Below, in pieces: positions 45,430 to 61,059 of a DNA stretch of 64,000 nucleotides; positions within the stretch are counted from its first letter, which is position 1, and the number at the start of each line of letters is the position of its first letter. Under the pieces are notes generated by a model, which saw only the letters and a program-made list of their open reading frames with translations, made no database searches and was not told where the DNA came from. The translations under genes and the position numbers were made by a program. The stretch lies in contig NC_079875.1 of NCBI RefSeq assembly GCF_029227915.1, positions 26,856,001 to 26,920,000 on the forward strand, read 5' to 3'. The stretch is from Hydractinia symbiolongicarpus (taxonomy: Eukaryota > Cnidaria > Hydrozoa > Anthoathecata > Hydractiniidae).

Positions 45430-48400
45430 TAAGCGAGGCATATAAAATGAACGAGTGTCTCATATTTTTGCGATTTTTCGAATTGACACAGGTAAAATTG
45501 ACGAGTGTCTCATATATTTGCGATTTTTCGTTTTGAAACAAGATAATTGTCATTTAGGGGCAACAACTTCGTCTCAGGTTCTATGTACTTTAGCCGTAAA
45601 TTGATAAACAAGGCATTTCAGGAAGGCGAGTGTTACATATTTGCGATTTTTCGGATTCATACAAGATAATTGTCATTTAGGGGCAACAACTTCGTCTCAG
45701 GTTCTATATATTTTAGCCGTAAAATTGATGAAGGAGGCATTTGAAATTGACGAGTGTCTCATATATTTGCGATTTTTCGAATTGACACAGGATAGCTGTA
45801 CTTTAGAGTCAACAATTTCGTTTCGGATTCTTTTATTTAAGATAATTGGAAGTTAGGGACGACAAACTTGTCTCAGGTTCTATGTACTTTAGCCGTAAAA
45901 TTGATAAACGAGGCATTTAAAAGAGACGAGTGTTACATATTTGCGATTTTTCAGATTCATACAAGATAATTGTCATTTAGGGGCAACAACTTCGCCTCAG
46001 GTTCTATATATTTTAGCCGTTAAAATGATAATCGAGGCATTTAAAATTGGGATTTTCGTATTGATACAAGATAATTGTCATTTAGGGTCAGAACCTCGTC
46101 TCAGGTTCTAAATATTTTGGCCGTAAAATTGATAAACAAGGCATTTAAATTTTTCGAGTGTCTCATATATTTTCGATTTTTCGTATTGACACAGGATAGC
46201 TGTACTTTAGGGTCAACGATTTCGTTTCGGGTTCTTATGTTTTAGTCCTAAATTTAATAAACGAGGCATTTAAAAGAGACGAGTGTTATATATTTGTCAT
46301 TTTTCGTATTGATACCAGATAATTGTCAGTTAGGGGCAACAACCTCGTCTCAGGTTCTATGTATTTTAGCCGTAAAAATGGTAAGCGAGGCATATAAAAT
46401 GAACGAGTGTCTCATATTTTTGCGATTTTTCGAATTGACACAGGTAAAATTGACGAGTGTCTCATATATTTGCGATTTTTCGTTTTGAAACAAGATAATT
46501 GTCATTTAGGGGCAACAACTTCGTCTCAGGTTCTATGTACTTTAGCTGTAAATTGATAAACAAGGCATTTCAGGAAGGCGAGTGTTACATATTTGCGATT
46601 TTTCAGATTCATACAAGATAATTGTCATTTAGGGGCAACAACTTCGTCTCAGGTTCTATATATTTTAGCCGTAAAATTGATGAAGGAGGCATTTGAAATT
46701 GACGAGTGTCTCATATATTTGCGATTTTTCGAATTGACACAGGATAGCTGTACTTTAGAGTCAACAATTTCGTTTCGGATTCTTTTATTTAAGATAATTG
46801 GAAGTTAGGGACGACAAACTTGTCTCAGGTTCTATGTACTTTAGCCGTAAAATTGATAAACGAGGCATTTAAAAGAGACGAGTGTTATATATTTGCGATT
46901 TTTCAGATTCATACAAGATAATTGTCATTTAGGGGCAACAACTTCGTCTCAGGTTCTATATATTTTAGCCGTTAAAATGATAAACAAGGCATTTAAAATT
47001 GGGATTTTCGTATTGATACAAGATAATTGTCATTTAGGGTCAGAACCTCGTCTCAGGTTCTAAATATTTTGGCCGTAAAATTGATAAACAAGGCATTTAA
47101 ATTTTTCGAGTGTCTCATATATTTTCGATTTTTCGTATTGACACAGGATAGCTGTACTTTAGGGTCAACGATTTCGTTTCGGGTTCTTATGTTTTAGTCC
47201 TAAATTTAATAAACGAGGCATTTAAAAGAGACGAGTGTTATATATTTGCCATTTTTCGTATTGATACAAGATAATTGTCATTTAGGGGCAACAACCTCGT
47301 CTCAGGTTCTATGTATTTTAGCCGTAAAAATGGTAAGCGAGGCATATAAAATGAACGAGTGTCTCATATTTTTGCGATTTTTCGAATTGACACAGGTAAA
47401 ATTGACGAGTGTCTCATATATTTGCGATTTTTCGTTTTGAAACAAGATAATTGTCATTTAGGGGCAACAACTTCGTCTCAGGTTCTATGTACTTTAGCCG
47501 TAAATTGATAAACAAGGCATTTCAGGAAGGCGAGTGTTACATATTTGCGATTTTTCGGATTCATACAAGATAATTGTCATTTAGGGGCAACAACTTCGTC
47601 TCAGGTTCTATATATTTTAGCCGTAAAATTGATGAAGGAGGCATTTGAAATTGACGAGTGTCTCATATATTTGCGATTTTTCGAATTGACACAGGATAGC
47701 TGTACTTTAGAGTCAACAATTTCGTTTCGGATTCTTTTATTTTAGTCCTAAAATTTATAAACAAGGCATTTAAAAGAGACGAGTGTTACATATTTGCGAT
47801 TTTTCATATTGATACAAGATAATTAGCATTTAGGGACGACAACGTTGTCTCAGGTTTTATATATTTTAGCCCTTAAATTGATAAACCAGGCATTTAAAAT
47901 TGATGAGTGTCTCATATTTTTGCGATTTTTCGAACTGACACAGGATAGCTGTACTTTAGAGTCAACAATTTCGTTTCGGATTCTTTTATTTAAGATAATT
48001 GGAAGTTAGGGACGACAAACTTGTCTCAGGTTCTATGTACTTTAGCCGTAAAATTGATAAACGAGGCATTTAAAATTGGGATTTTCACATTGATACAAGA
48101 TAATTGTCATTTAGGGTCTGCAGCTTCGTCTCAGGTTCTATATATTTTACCGTAAAATTGATAAACGAGGCATTTGAAAGAGACAAGTGTTATATACTTG
48201 CGATTTTTCGTTTTGATACAGGATAATGGACATTTAGGGTCAACAAAATGGTCTCAGGTTCTATATATTTTAGCCGTTAAAATGATAAACGAGGCATTTA
48301 AAATCGACGAGTGTGTCATATATTTGCGATTTTGTATTGATACAAGATAATTGTCATTTAGGGTCAGAACCTCGTCTCAGGTTCTAAATATTTTGGCCGT

Positions 48401-48657
48401 AAAATTGATAAACAAGGCATTTAAATTTTACGAGTGTCTCATATATTTTCGATTTTTCGTATTGACACAGGATAGCTGTACTTTATGGTCAACGATTTCG
48501 TTTCGGGTTCTTATGTTTTTGTCCTAAATTTAATAAACGAGGCATTTAAAAGAGACGAGTGTTATATATTTGCCATTTTTCGTATTGATACAAGATAATT
48601 GTCATTTAGGGGCAACAACCTCGTCTCAGGTTCTATGTATTTTAGCCGTAAAAATGG
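45430..48657 (+). repeat. higher-order repeat block, 952-bp unit (about 8 monomers)
   Basis: The rare monomer junction 'taagcgaggcatataaaatg' lies at 45430, 46382 and 47334, exactly 952 bp apart each time, and neighbouring variants keep the same spacing. The preceding copy at 44231 is 1199 bp away and the following one at 48658 is 1324 bp away, which marks both edges of the regular block. Confidence 0.92.
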
Positions 48658-51600
48658 TAAGCGAGGCATATAAAATGAACGAGTGTCTCATATTTTTGCG
48701 ATTTTTCGAATTGACACAGGTAAAATTGACGAGTGTCTCATATATTTGCGATTTTTTGTTTTGAAACAAGATAATTGTCATTTAGGGGCAACAACTTCGT
48801 CTCAGGTTCTATGTACTTTAGCCGTAAAATTGATAAACAAGGCATTTCAGAAAGGCGAGTGTTACATATTTGCGATTTTTCGGATTCATACAAGATAATT
48901 GTCATTTAGGGGCAACAACTGCGTCTCAGGTTCTATATATTTTGGCCGTAAAATTGATGAAGGAGGCATTTGAAATTGGCGAGTGTCTCATATATTTGCG
49001 ATTTTTCGAATTGACACAGGATAGCTGTAATTTAGAGTCAACAATTTCGTTTCGGATTCTTTTATTTAAGATAATTGGAAGTTAGGGACGACAAACTTGT
49101 CTCAGGTTCTATGTACTTTAGCCGTAAAATTGATAAACGAGGCATTTAAAAGAGACGAGTGTTACATATTTGCCATTTTTCAGATTCATACAAGATAATT
49201 GTCATTTAGGGGCAACAACTTCGTCTCAGGTTCTATATATTTTAGCCGTTAAAATGATAAACGAGACATTTAAAATTGCGATTTTCGTATTGATACAAGA
49301 TAATTGTCATTTAGGGTCTGCAACTTCGTCTCAGGTTCTATGTACTTTAGCCGTAAAATTGATAAACGAGGCATTTAATAGAGACGAGTGTTATATATTT
49401 GCGATTTTTCAGATTCATACAAGATAATTGTCATTTAGGGGCAACAACTTCGTCTCAGGTTCTATATATTTTAGCCGTTAAAATGATAAACGAGGCATTT
49501 AAAATTGGGATTTTCACGTTGATACAAGGTAATTGTCATTTAGGGTCTGCAACTTCGTCTCAGGTTCTATATATTTTACCGTAAAATTGATAAACGAGGC
49601 ATTTGAAAGAGACAAGTGTTATATATTTGCGATTTTTCGAATTGACACAGGATAGCTGTACTTTAGAGTCAACAATTTCGTTTCGGATTCTTTTATTTAA
49701 GATAATTGGAAGTTAGGGACGACAAACTTGTCTCAGGTTCTATGTACTTTAGCCGTAAAATTGATAAACGAGGCATTTAAAAGAGACGAGTGTTTACATA
49801 TTTGCGATTTTTCAGATTCATACAAGATAATTGTCATTTAGGGGCAACAACTTCGTCTCAGGTTCTATATATTTTAGCCGTTAAAATGATAAACGAGACA
49901 TTTAAAATTGGGATTTTCGTATTGATACAAGATAATTGTCATTTAGGGTCTGCAACTTTGTCTCAGGTTCTATGTACTTTAGCCGTAAAATTGATAAACG
50001 AGGCATTTAATAGAGACGAGTGTTATATATTTGCGATTTTTCAGATTCATACAAGATAATTGTCATTTAGGGGCAACAACTTCGTCTCAGGTTCTATATA
50101 TTTTAGCCGTTAAAATGATAAACGAGGCATTTAAAATTGGGATTTTCGCATTGATACAAGATAATTGTCATTTAGGGTCTGCAACGTCGTCTCAGGTTCT
50201 ATATATTTACCGTAAAATTGATAAACGAGGCATTTAAAATTGACGAGTGTCTCATATATTTGCGATTTTTCGAATTGACACAGGATAGCTGTACTTTAGA
50301 GTCAACAATTTCGTTTCGGGTTCTTATATTTTAGTCCTAAAATTTATAAACAAGGCATTTAAAAGAGACGAGTGTTACATATTTGCGATTTTTCATATTG
50401 ATACAAGATAATTGTCATTTAGGGGCAACAACCTCGTCTCAGGTTCTATGTATTTTAGCCGTAAAAATGGTAAGCGAGGCATATAAAATGAACGAGTGTC
50501 TCATATTTTTGCGATTTTTCGAATTGACACAGGTAAAATTGACGAGTGTCTCATATATTTACGATTTTTCGTTTTGAAACAAGATAATTGTCATTTAGGG
50601 GCAACAACTTCGTCTCAGGTTGTATGTACTTTAGCCGTAAATTGATAAACAAGGCATTTCAGGAAGGCGAGTGTTACATATTTGCGATTTTTCGGATTCA
50701 TACAAGATAATTGTCATTTAGGGGCAACAACTTCGTCTCAGGTTCTATATATTTTAGCCGTAAAATTGATGAAGGAGGCATTTGAAATTGGCGAGTGTCT
50801 CATATATTTGCGATTTTTCGAATTGACACAGGATAGCTGTAATTTAGAGTCAACAATTTCGTTTCGGATTCTTTTATTTAAGATAATTGGAAGTTAGGGA
50901 CGACAAACTTGTCTCAGGTTCTATGTACTTTAGCCGTAAAATTGATAAACGAGGCATTTAAAAGAGACGAGTGTTACATATTTGCGATTTTTCAGATTCA
51001 TACAAGATAATTGTCATTTAGGGGCAACAACTTCGTCTCAGGTTCTATATATTTTAGCCGTTAAAATGATAAACGAGACATTTAAAATTGCGATTTTCGT
51101 ATTGATACAAGATAATTGTCATTTAGGGTCTGCAACTTCGTCTCAGGTTCTATGTACTTTAGCCGTAAAATTGATAAACGAGGCATTTAATAGAGACGAG
51201 TGTTATATATTTGCGATTTTTCAGATTCATACAAGATAATTGTCATTTAGGGGCAACAACTTCGTCTCAGGTTCTATATATTTTAGCCGTTAAAATGATA
51301 AACGAGGCATTTAAAATTGGGATTTTCACGTTGATACAAGGTAATTGTCATTTAGGGTCTGCAACTTCGTCTCAGGTTCTATATATTTTACCGTAAAATT
51401 GATAAACGAGGCATTTGAAAGAGACAAGTGTTATATATTTGCGATTTTTCGAATTGACACAGGATAGCTGTACTTTAGAGTCAACAATTTCGTTTCGGAT
51501 TCTTTTATTTAAGATAATTGGAAGTTAGGGACGACAAACTTGTCTCAGGTTCTATGTACTTTAGCCGTAAAATTGATAAACGAGGCATTTAAAAGAGACG

Positions 51601-54600
51601 AGTGTTACATATTTGCGATTTTTCAGATTCATACAAGATAATTGTCATTTAGGGGCAACAACTTCGTCTCAGGTTCTATATATTTTAGCCGTTAAAATGA
51701 TAAACGAGACATTTAAAATTGGGATTTTCGTATTGATACAAGATAATTGTCATTTAGGGTCTGCAACTTTGTCTCAGGTTCTATGTACTTTAGCCGTAAA
51801 ATTGATAAACGAGGCATTTAATAGAGACGAGTGTTATATATTTGCGATTTTTCAGATTCATACAAGATAATTGTCATTTAGGGGCAACAACTTCGTCTCA
51901 GGTTCTATATATTTTAGCCGTTAAAATGATAAACGAGGCATTTAAAATTGGGATTTTCGCATTGATACAAGATAATTGTCATTTAGGGTCTGCAACGTCG
52001 TCTCAGGTTCTATATATTTACCGTAAAATTGATAAACGAGGCATTTAAAATTGACGAGTGTCTCATATATTTGCGATTTTTCGAATTGACACAGGATAGC
52101 TGTACTTTAGAGTCAACAATTTCGTTTCGGGTTCTTATATTTTAGTCCTAAAATTTATAAACAAGGCATTTAAAAGAGACGAGTGTTACATATTTGCGAT
52201 TTTTCATATTGATACAAGATAATTGTCATTTAGGGGCAACAACCTCGTCTCAGGTTCTATGTATTTTAGCCGTAAAAATGGTAAGCGAGGCATATAAAAT
52301 GAACGAGTGTCTCATATTTTTGCGATTTTTCGAATTGACACAGGTAAAATTGACGAGTGTCTCATATATTTACGATTTTTCGTTTTGAAACAAGATAATT
52401 GTCATTTAGGGGCAACAACTTCGTCTCAGGTTGTATGTACTTTAGCCGTAAATTGATAAACAAGGCATTTCAGGAAGGCGAGTGTTACATATTTGCGATT
52501 TTTCGGATTCATACAAGATAATTGTCATTTAGGGGCAACAACTTCGTCTCAGGTTCTATATATTTTAGCCGTAAAATTGATGAAGGAGGCATTTGAAATT
52601 GGCGAGTGTCTCATATATTTGCGATTTTTCGAATTGACACAGGATAGCTGTACTTTAGAGTCAACAATTTCGTTTCGGATTCTTTTATTTAAGATAATTG
52701 GAAGTTAGGGACGACAAACTTGTCTCAGGTTCTATGTACTTTAGCCGTAAAATTGATAAACGAGGCATTTAAAAGAGACGAGTGTTACATATTTGCGATT
52801 TTTCAGATTCATACAAGATAATTGTCATTTAGGGGCAACAACTTCGTCTCAGGTTCTATATATTTTAGCCGTTAAAATGATAAACGAGACATTTAAAATT
52901 GGGATTTTCGTATTGATACAAGATAATTGTCATTTAGGGTCTGCAACTTCGTCTCAGGTTCTATGTACTTTAGCCGTAAAATTGATAAACGAGGCATTTA
53001 ATAGAGACGAGTGTTATATATTTGCGATTTTTCAGATTCATACAAGATAATTGTCATTTAGGGGCAACAACTTCGTCTCAGGTTCTATATATTTTAGCCG
53101 TTAAAATGATAAACGAGGCATTTAAAATTGGGATTTTCACATTGATACAAGGTAATTGTCATTTAGGGTCTGCAACTTCGTCTCAGGTTCTATATATTTT
53201 ACCGTAAAATTGATAAACGAGGCATTTGAAAGAGACAAGTGTTATATATTTGCGATTTTTCGAATTGACACAGGATAGCTGTACTTTAGAGTCAACAATT
53301 TCGTTTCGGATTCTTTTATTTAAGATAATTGGAAGTTAGGGACGACAAACTTGTCTCAGGTTCTATGTACTTTAGCCGTAAAATTGATAAACGAGGCATT
53401 TAAAAGAGACGAGTGTTACATATTTGCGATTTTTCAGATTCATACAAGATAATTGTCATTTAGGGGCAACAACTTCGTCTCAGGTTCTATATATTTTAGC
53501 CGTTAAAATGATAAACGAGACATTTAAAATTGGGATTTTCGTATTGATACAAGATAATTGTCATTTAGGGTCTGCAACTTTGTCTCAGGTTCTATGTACT
53601 TTAGCCGTAAAATTGATAAACGAGGCATTTAATAGAGACGAGTGTTATATATTTGCGATTTTTCAGATTCATACAAGATAATTGTCATTTAGGGGCAACA
53701 ACTTCGTCTCAGGTTCTATATATTTTAGCCGTTAAAATGATAAACGAGGCATTTAAAATTGGGATTTTCGCATTGATACAAGATAATTGTCCTTTAGGGT
53801 CTGCAACTTCGTCTCAGGTTCTATATATTTACCGTAAAATTGATAAACGAGGCATTTAAAATTGACGAGTGTCTCATATATTTGCGATTTTTCGAATTGA
53901 CACAGGATAGCTGTACTTTAGAGTCAACAATTTCGTTTCGGGTTCTTATATTTTAGTCCTAAAATTTATAAACAAGGCATTTAAAAGAGACGAGTGTTAC
54001 ATATTTGCGATTTTTCATATTGATACAAGATAATTGTCATTTAGGGGCAACAACCTCGTCTCAGGTTCTATGTATTTTAGCCGTAAAAATGGTAAGCGAG
54101 GCATATAAAATGAACGAGTGTCTCATATTTTTGCGATTTTTCGAATTGACACAGGTAAAATTGACGAGTGTCTCATATATTTACGATTTTTCGTTTTGAA
54201 ACAAGATAATTGTCATTTAGGGGCAACAACTTCGTCTCAGGTTCTATGTACTTTAGCCGTAAAATTGATAAACAAGGCATTTCAGAAAGGCGAGTGTTAC
54301 ATATTTGCGATTTTTCGGATTCATACAAGATAATTGTCATTTAGGGGCAACAACTTCGTCTCAGGTTCTATATATTTTAGCCGTAAAATTGATGAAGGAG
54401 GCATTTGAATTTGGCGAGTGTCTCATATATTTGCGATTTTTCGAATTGACACAGGATAGCTGTACTTTAGAGTCAACAATTTCGTTTCGGATTCTTTTAT
54501 TTAAGATAATTGGAAGTTAGGGACGACAAACTTGTCTCAGGTTCTATGTACTTTAGCCGTAAAATTGATAAACGAGGCATTTAAAAGAGACGAGTGTTAC

Positions 54601-55090
54601 ATAATTGCGATTTTTCAGATTCATACAAGATAATTGTCATTTAGGGGCAACAACTTCGTCTCAGGTTCTATATATTTTAGCCGTTAAAATGATAAACGAG
54701 ACATTTAAAATTGGGATTTTCGTATTGATACAAGATAATTGTCATTTAGGGTCTGCAACTTCGTCTCAGGTTCTATGTACTTTAGCCGTAAAATTGATAA
54801 ACAAGGCATTTCAGAAAGGCGAGTGTTACATATTTGCGATTTTTCGTATTGATACAAGATAATTGTCATTTAGGGTCTGCAACTTCGTCTCAGGTTCTAT
54901 GTACTTTAGCCGTAAAATTGATAAACGAGGCATTTAAAATTGACGAGTGTCTCATATATTTGCGATTTTTTGAATTGACACAGGATAGCTGTACTTTAGA
55001 GTATTGATACAAGATAATTGTCATTTAGGGTCTGCAACTTCGTCTCAGGTTCTATGTACTTTAGCCGTAAAATTGATAAACGAGGCATTT
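48658..55090 (+). repeat. higher-order repeat block, 1811-bp unit (about 15 monomers)
   Basis: The same marker 'taagcgaggcatataaaatg' is at 48658, 50471, 52282 and 54093 (1813, 1811 and 1811 bp). Sequence between markers is nearly identical unit to unit; for example, the differences between the 50.5 and 52.3 kb units are a handful of substitutions. The unit includes a pair of short 'aaaattgggattttcg' monomers not prominent in the 952-bp block. Confidence 0.92.
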
Positions 55091-58000
55091 AATAGAGACG
55101 AGTGTTATATATTTGCGATTTTTCAGATTCATACAAGATAATTGTCATTTAGGGGCAACAACTTCGTCACAGGTTCTATATATTTTAGCCGTTAAAATGA
55201 TAAACGAGGCATTTAAAATTGGGATTTTCACATTGATACAAGATAATTGTCATTTAGGGTCTGCAACTTCGTCTCAGGTTCTATATATTTTACCGTAAAA
55301 TTGATAAACGAGGCATTTGAAAGAGACAAGTGTTATATACTTGCGATTTTTCGAATTGACACAGGAGAGCTCTACTTTAGAGTCAACAATTTCGTTTCGG
55401 GTTCTTATGTTTTAGTCCTAAATTTATTAAACGAGGCATTTAAAAGAGACGAGTGTTACATATTTGCGATTTTTCATATTGATACAAGATAATTAGCATT
55501 TAGGGACGACAACCTTGTCTAAGGTTTTATATATTTTAGCCCTTAAATTGATAATCCAGGCATTTAAAATTGGCGAGTGTCTCATATTTTTGCGATTTTT
55601 CGAATTGACACAGGTAAAATTGACGAGTGTCTCATATATTTGCGATTTTTCGTTTTGAAACAAGATAATTGTCATTTAGGGGCAACAACTTCGTCTCAGG
55701 TTCTATATATTTTAGCCGTAAAATTGATGAAGGAGGCATTTGAAATTGACGAGTGTCTCATATATTTGCGATTTTTCGAATTGACACAGAATAGCTGTAC
55801 TTTAGAGTCAACAATTTCGTTTCGGATTCTTTTATTTAAGATAATTGGAAGTTAGGGACGACAAACTTGTCTCAGGTTCTATGTACTTTAGCCGTAAAAT
55901 TGATAAACGAGGCATTTAAAAGAGACGAGTGTTACATATTTGCGATTTTTCAGATTCATACAAGATAATTGTCATTTAGGGGCAACAACTTCGTCTCAGG
56001 TTCTATGTACTTTAGCCGTAAAATTGATAAACAAGGCATTTCAGAAAGGCGAGTGTTACATATTTGCGATTTTTCGGATTCATACAAGATAATTGTCATT
56101 TAGGGGCAACAACTTCGTCTCAGGTTCTATATATTTTAGCCGTAAAATTGATGAAGGAGGCATTTGAATTTGGCGAGTGTCTCATATATTTGCGATTTTT
56201 CGAATTGACACAGGATAGCTGTACTTTAGAGTCAACAATTTCGTTTCGGATTCTTTTATTTAAGATAATTGGAAGTTAGGGACGACAAACTTGTCTCAGG
56301 TTCTATGTACTTTAGCCGTAAAATTGATAAACGAGGCATTTAAAAGAGACGAGTGTTACATAATTGCGATTTTTCAGATTCATACAAGATAATTGTCATT
56401 TAGGGGCAACAACTTCGTCTCAGGTTCTATATATTTTAGCCGTTAAAATTATAAACGAGACATTTAAAATTGGGATTTTCGTATTGATACAAGATAATTG
56501 TCATTTAGGGTCTGCAACTTCGTCTCAGGTTCTATGTACTTTAGCCGTAAAATTGATAAACGAGGCATTTAATAGAGACAAGTGTTATATATTTGCGATT
56601 TTTCAGATTCATACAAGATAATTGTCATTTAGGGGCAACAACTTCGTCACAGGTTCTATATATTTTAGCCGTTAAAATGATAAACGAGGCATTTAAAATT
56701 GGGATTTTCACATTGATACAAGATAATTGTCATTTAGGGTCTGCAACTTCGTCTCAGGTTCTATATATTTTACCGTAAAATTGATAAACGAGGCATTTGA
56801 AAGAGACAAGTGTTATATACTTGCGATTTTTCGAATTGACACAGGAGAGCTCTACTTTAGAGTCAACAATTTCGTTTCGGGTTCTTATGTTTTAGTCCTA
56901 AATTTATTAAACGAGGCATTTAAAAGAGACGAGTGTTACATATTTGCGATTTTTCATATTGATACAAGATAATTAGCATTTAGGGACGACAACCTTGTCT
57001 AAGGTTTTATATATTTTAGCCCTTAAATTGATAATCCAGGCATTTAAAATTGGCGAGTGTCTCATATTTTTGCGATTTTTCGAATTGACACAGGTAAAAT
57101 TGACGAGTGTCTCATATATTTGCGATTTTTCGTTTTGAAACAAGATAATTGTCATTTAGGGGCAACAACTTCGTCTCAGGTTCTATATATTTTAGCCGTA
57201 AAATTGATGAAGGAGGCATTTGAAATTGACGAGGGTCTCATATATTTGCGATTTTTCGAATTGACACAGAATAGCTGTACTTTAGAGTCAACAATTTCGT
57301 TTCGGATTCTTTTATTTAAGATAATTGGAAGTTAGGGACGACAAACTTGTCTCAGGTTCTATGTACTTTAGCCGTAAAATTGATAAACGAGGCATTTAAA
57401 AGAGACGAGTGTTACATATTTGCGATTTTTCAGATTCATACAAGATAATTGTCATTTAGGGGCAACAACTTCGTCTCAGGTTCTATGTACTTTAGCCGTA
57501 AAATTGATAAACAAGGCATTTCAGAAAGGCGAGTGTTACATATTTGCGATTTTTCGGATTCATACAAGATAATTGTCATTTAGGGGCAACAACTTCGTCT
57601 CAGGTTCTATATATTTTAGCCGTAAAATTGATGAAGGAGGCATTTGAATTTGGCGAGTGTCTCATATATTTGCGATTTTTCGAATTGACACAGGATAGCT
57701 GTACTTTAGAGTCAACAATTTCGTTTCGGATTCTTTTATTTAAGATAATTGGAAGTTAGGGACGACAAACTTGTCTCATGTTCTATGTACTTTAGCCGTA
57801 AAATTGATAAACGAGGCATTTAAAAGAGACGAGTGTTACATAATTGCGATTTTTCAGATTCATACAAGATAATTGTCATTTAGGGGCAACAACTTCGTCT
57901 CAGGTTCTATATATTTTAGCCGTTAAAATGATAAACGAGACATTTAAAATTGGGATTTTCGTATTGATACAAGATAATTGTCATTTAGGGTCTGCAACTT

Positions 58001-60360
58001 CGTCTCAGGTTCTATGTACTTTAGCCGTAAAATTGATAAACGAGGCATTTAATAGAGACGAGTGTTATATATTTGCGATTTTTCAGATTCATACAAGATA
58101 ATTGTCATTTAATGGCAACAACTTCGTCTCAGGTTCTATATATTTTAGCCGTTAAAATGATAAACGAGGCATTTAAAATTAGGATTTTCACATTGATACA
58201 AGATAATTGTCATTTAGGGTCTGCAACTTCGTCTCAGGTTCTATATATTTTACCGTAAAATTGATAAACGAGGCATTTGAAAGAGACAAGTGTTATATAC
58301 TTGCGATTTTTCGAATTGACACAGGAGAGCTCTACTTTAGAGTCAACAATTTCGTTTCGGGTTCTTATGTTTTAGTCCTAAATTTAATAAACGAGGCATT
58401 TAAAAGAGACGAGTGTTACATATTTGCGATTTTTCATATTGATACAAGATAATTAGCATTTAGGGACGACAACCTTGTCTAAGGTTTTATATATTTTAGC
58501 CCTTAAATTGATAATCCAGGCATTTAAAATTGGCGAATGTCTCATATTTTTGCGATTTTTCGAATTGACACAGGTAAAATTGACGAGTGTCTCATATATT
58601 TGCGATTTTTCGTTTTGAAACAAGATAATTGTCATTTAGGGGCAACAACTTCGTCTCAGGTTCTATATATTTTAGCCGTAAAATTGATGAAGGAGGCGTT
58701 TGAAATTGACGAGTGTCTCATATATTTGCGATTTTTCGAATTGACACAGGATAGCTGTACTTCAGAGTCAACAATTTCGTTTCGGATTCTTTTATTTAAG
58801 ATAATTGGAAGTTAGGGACGACAAACTTGTCTCAGGTTCTATGTACTTTAGCCGTAAAATTGATAAACGAGGCATTTAAAAGAGACGAGTGTTACATATT
58901 TGCGATTTTTCAGATTCATACAAGATAATTGTCATTTAGGGGCAACAACTTCGTCTCAGGTTCTATGTACTTTAGCCGTAAAATTGATAAACAAGGCATT
59001 TCAGAAAGGCGAGTGTTACATATTTGCGATTTTTCGGATTCATACAAGATAATTGTCATTTAGGGGCAACAACTTCGTCTCAGGTCTATATATTTTAGCC
59101 GTTAAAATGATAAACGAGACATTTAAAATTGGGATTTTCGTATTGATACAAGATAATTGTCATTTAGGGTCTGCAACTTCGTCTCAGGTTCTATGTACTT
59201 TAGCCGTAAAATTGATAAACGAGGCATTTAATAGAGACGAGTGTTATATATTTGCGATTTTTCAGATTCATACAAGATAATTGTCATTTAGGGTCTGCAA
59301 CTTCGTCTCAGGTTCTATGTACTTTAGCCGTAAAATTGATAAACGAGGCATTTAAAATTGACGAGTGTCTCATATATTTGCGATTTTTCGAATTGACACA
59401 GGATAGCTGTACTTTAGAGTATTGATACAAGATAATTGTCATTTAGGGTCTGCAACTTCGTCTCATGTTCTATGTACTTTAGCCGTAAAATTGATAAACG
59501 AGGCATTTAATAGAGACGAGTGTTATATATTTGCGATTTTTCAGATTCATACAAGATAATTGTCATTTAGGGGCAACAACTTCGTCACAGGTTCTATATA
59601 TTTTAGCCGTTAAAATGATAAACGAGGCATTTAAAATTGGGATTTTCACATTGATACAAGATAATTGTCATTTAGGGTCTGCAACTTCGTCTCAGGTTCT
59701 ATATATTTTACCGTAAAATTGATAAACGAGGCATTTGAAAGAGACAAGTGTTATATACTTGCGATTTTTCGAATTGACACAGGAGAGCTCTACTTTAGAG
59801 TCAACAATTTCGTTTCGGGTTCTTATGTTTTAGTCCTAAATTTATTAAACGAGGCATTTAAAAGAGACGAGTGTTACATATTTGCGATTTTTCATATTGA
59901 TACAAGATAATTAGCATTTAGGGACGACAACCTTGTCTAAGGTTTTATATATTTTAGCCCTTAAATTGATAATCCAGGCATTTAAAATTGGCGAGTGTCT
60001 CATATTTTTGCGATTTTTCGAATTGACACAGGTAAAATTGACGAGTGTCTCATATATTTGCGATTTTTCGTTTTGAAACAAGATAATTGTCATTTAGGGG
60101 CAACAACTTCGTCTCAGGTTCTATATATTTTAGCCGTAAAATTGATGAAGGAGGCATTTGAAATTGACGAGTGTCTCATATATTTGCGATTTTTCGAATT
60201 GACACAGAATAGCTGTACTTTAGAGTCAACAATTTCGTTTCGGATTCTTTTATTTAAGATAATTGGAAGTTAGGGACGACAAACTTGTCTCAGGTTCTAT
60301 GTACTTTAGCCGTAAAATTGATAAACGAGGCATTTAAAAGAGACGAGTGTTACATATTTG
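55091..60360 (+). repeat. higher-order repeat block, 1480-bp unit (about 12 monomers)
   Basis: Equivalent positions recur at 55247, 56727 and 58207 (1480 bp each) and at 59665 (1458 bp, a slightly shortened unit). A distinguishing variant, 'acacaggagagctctacttt', occurs once per unit. Unit-to-unit identity is very high. Confidence 0.92.
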
Positions 60361-61059
60361 CGATTTTTCAGATTCATACAAGATAATTGTCATTTAGGGG
60401 CAACAACTTCGTCTCAGGTTCTATATATTTTAGCCGTTAAAATGATAAACGAGACATTTAAAATTGGGATTTTCGTATTGATACAAGATAATTGTCATTT
60501 AGGGTCTGCAACTTCGTCTCAGGTTCTATGTACTTTAGCCGTAAAATTGATAAACGAGGCATTTAATAGAGACGAGTGTTATATATTTGCGATTTTTCAG
60601 ATTCATACAAGATAATTGTCATTTAGGGGCAACAACTTCGTCTCAGGTTCTATATATTTTAGCCGTTAAAATGATAAACGAGGCATTTAAAATTGGGATT
60701 TTCGTATTGATACAAGATAATTGTCATTTAGGGGCAACAACTTCGTCTCAGGTTCTATGTACTTTAGCCGTTAAATTGATAAACAAGGCATTTCAGAAAG
60801 GCGAGTGTTACATATTTGCGATTTTTCGTATTGATACAAGATAATTGTCATTTAGGGTCTGCAACTTCGTCTCAGGTTCTATGTACTTTAGCCGTAAAAT
60901 TGATAAACGAGGCATTTAAAATTGACGAGTGTCTCATATATTTGCGATTTTTCGAATTGACACCGGATAGCTGTACTTTAGAGTCAACAATTTCGTTTCG
61001 GGTTCTTATATTTTAGTCCTAAAATTTATAAACAAGGCATTTAAAAGAGACGAGTGTTA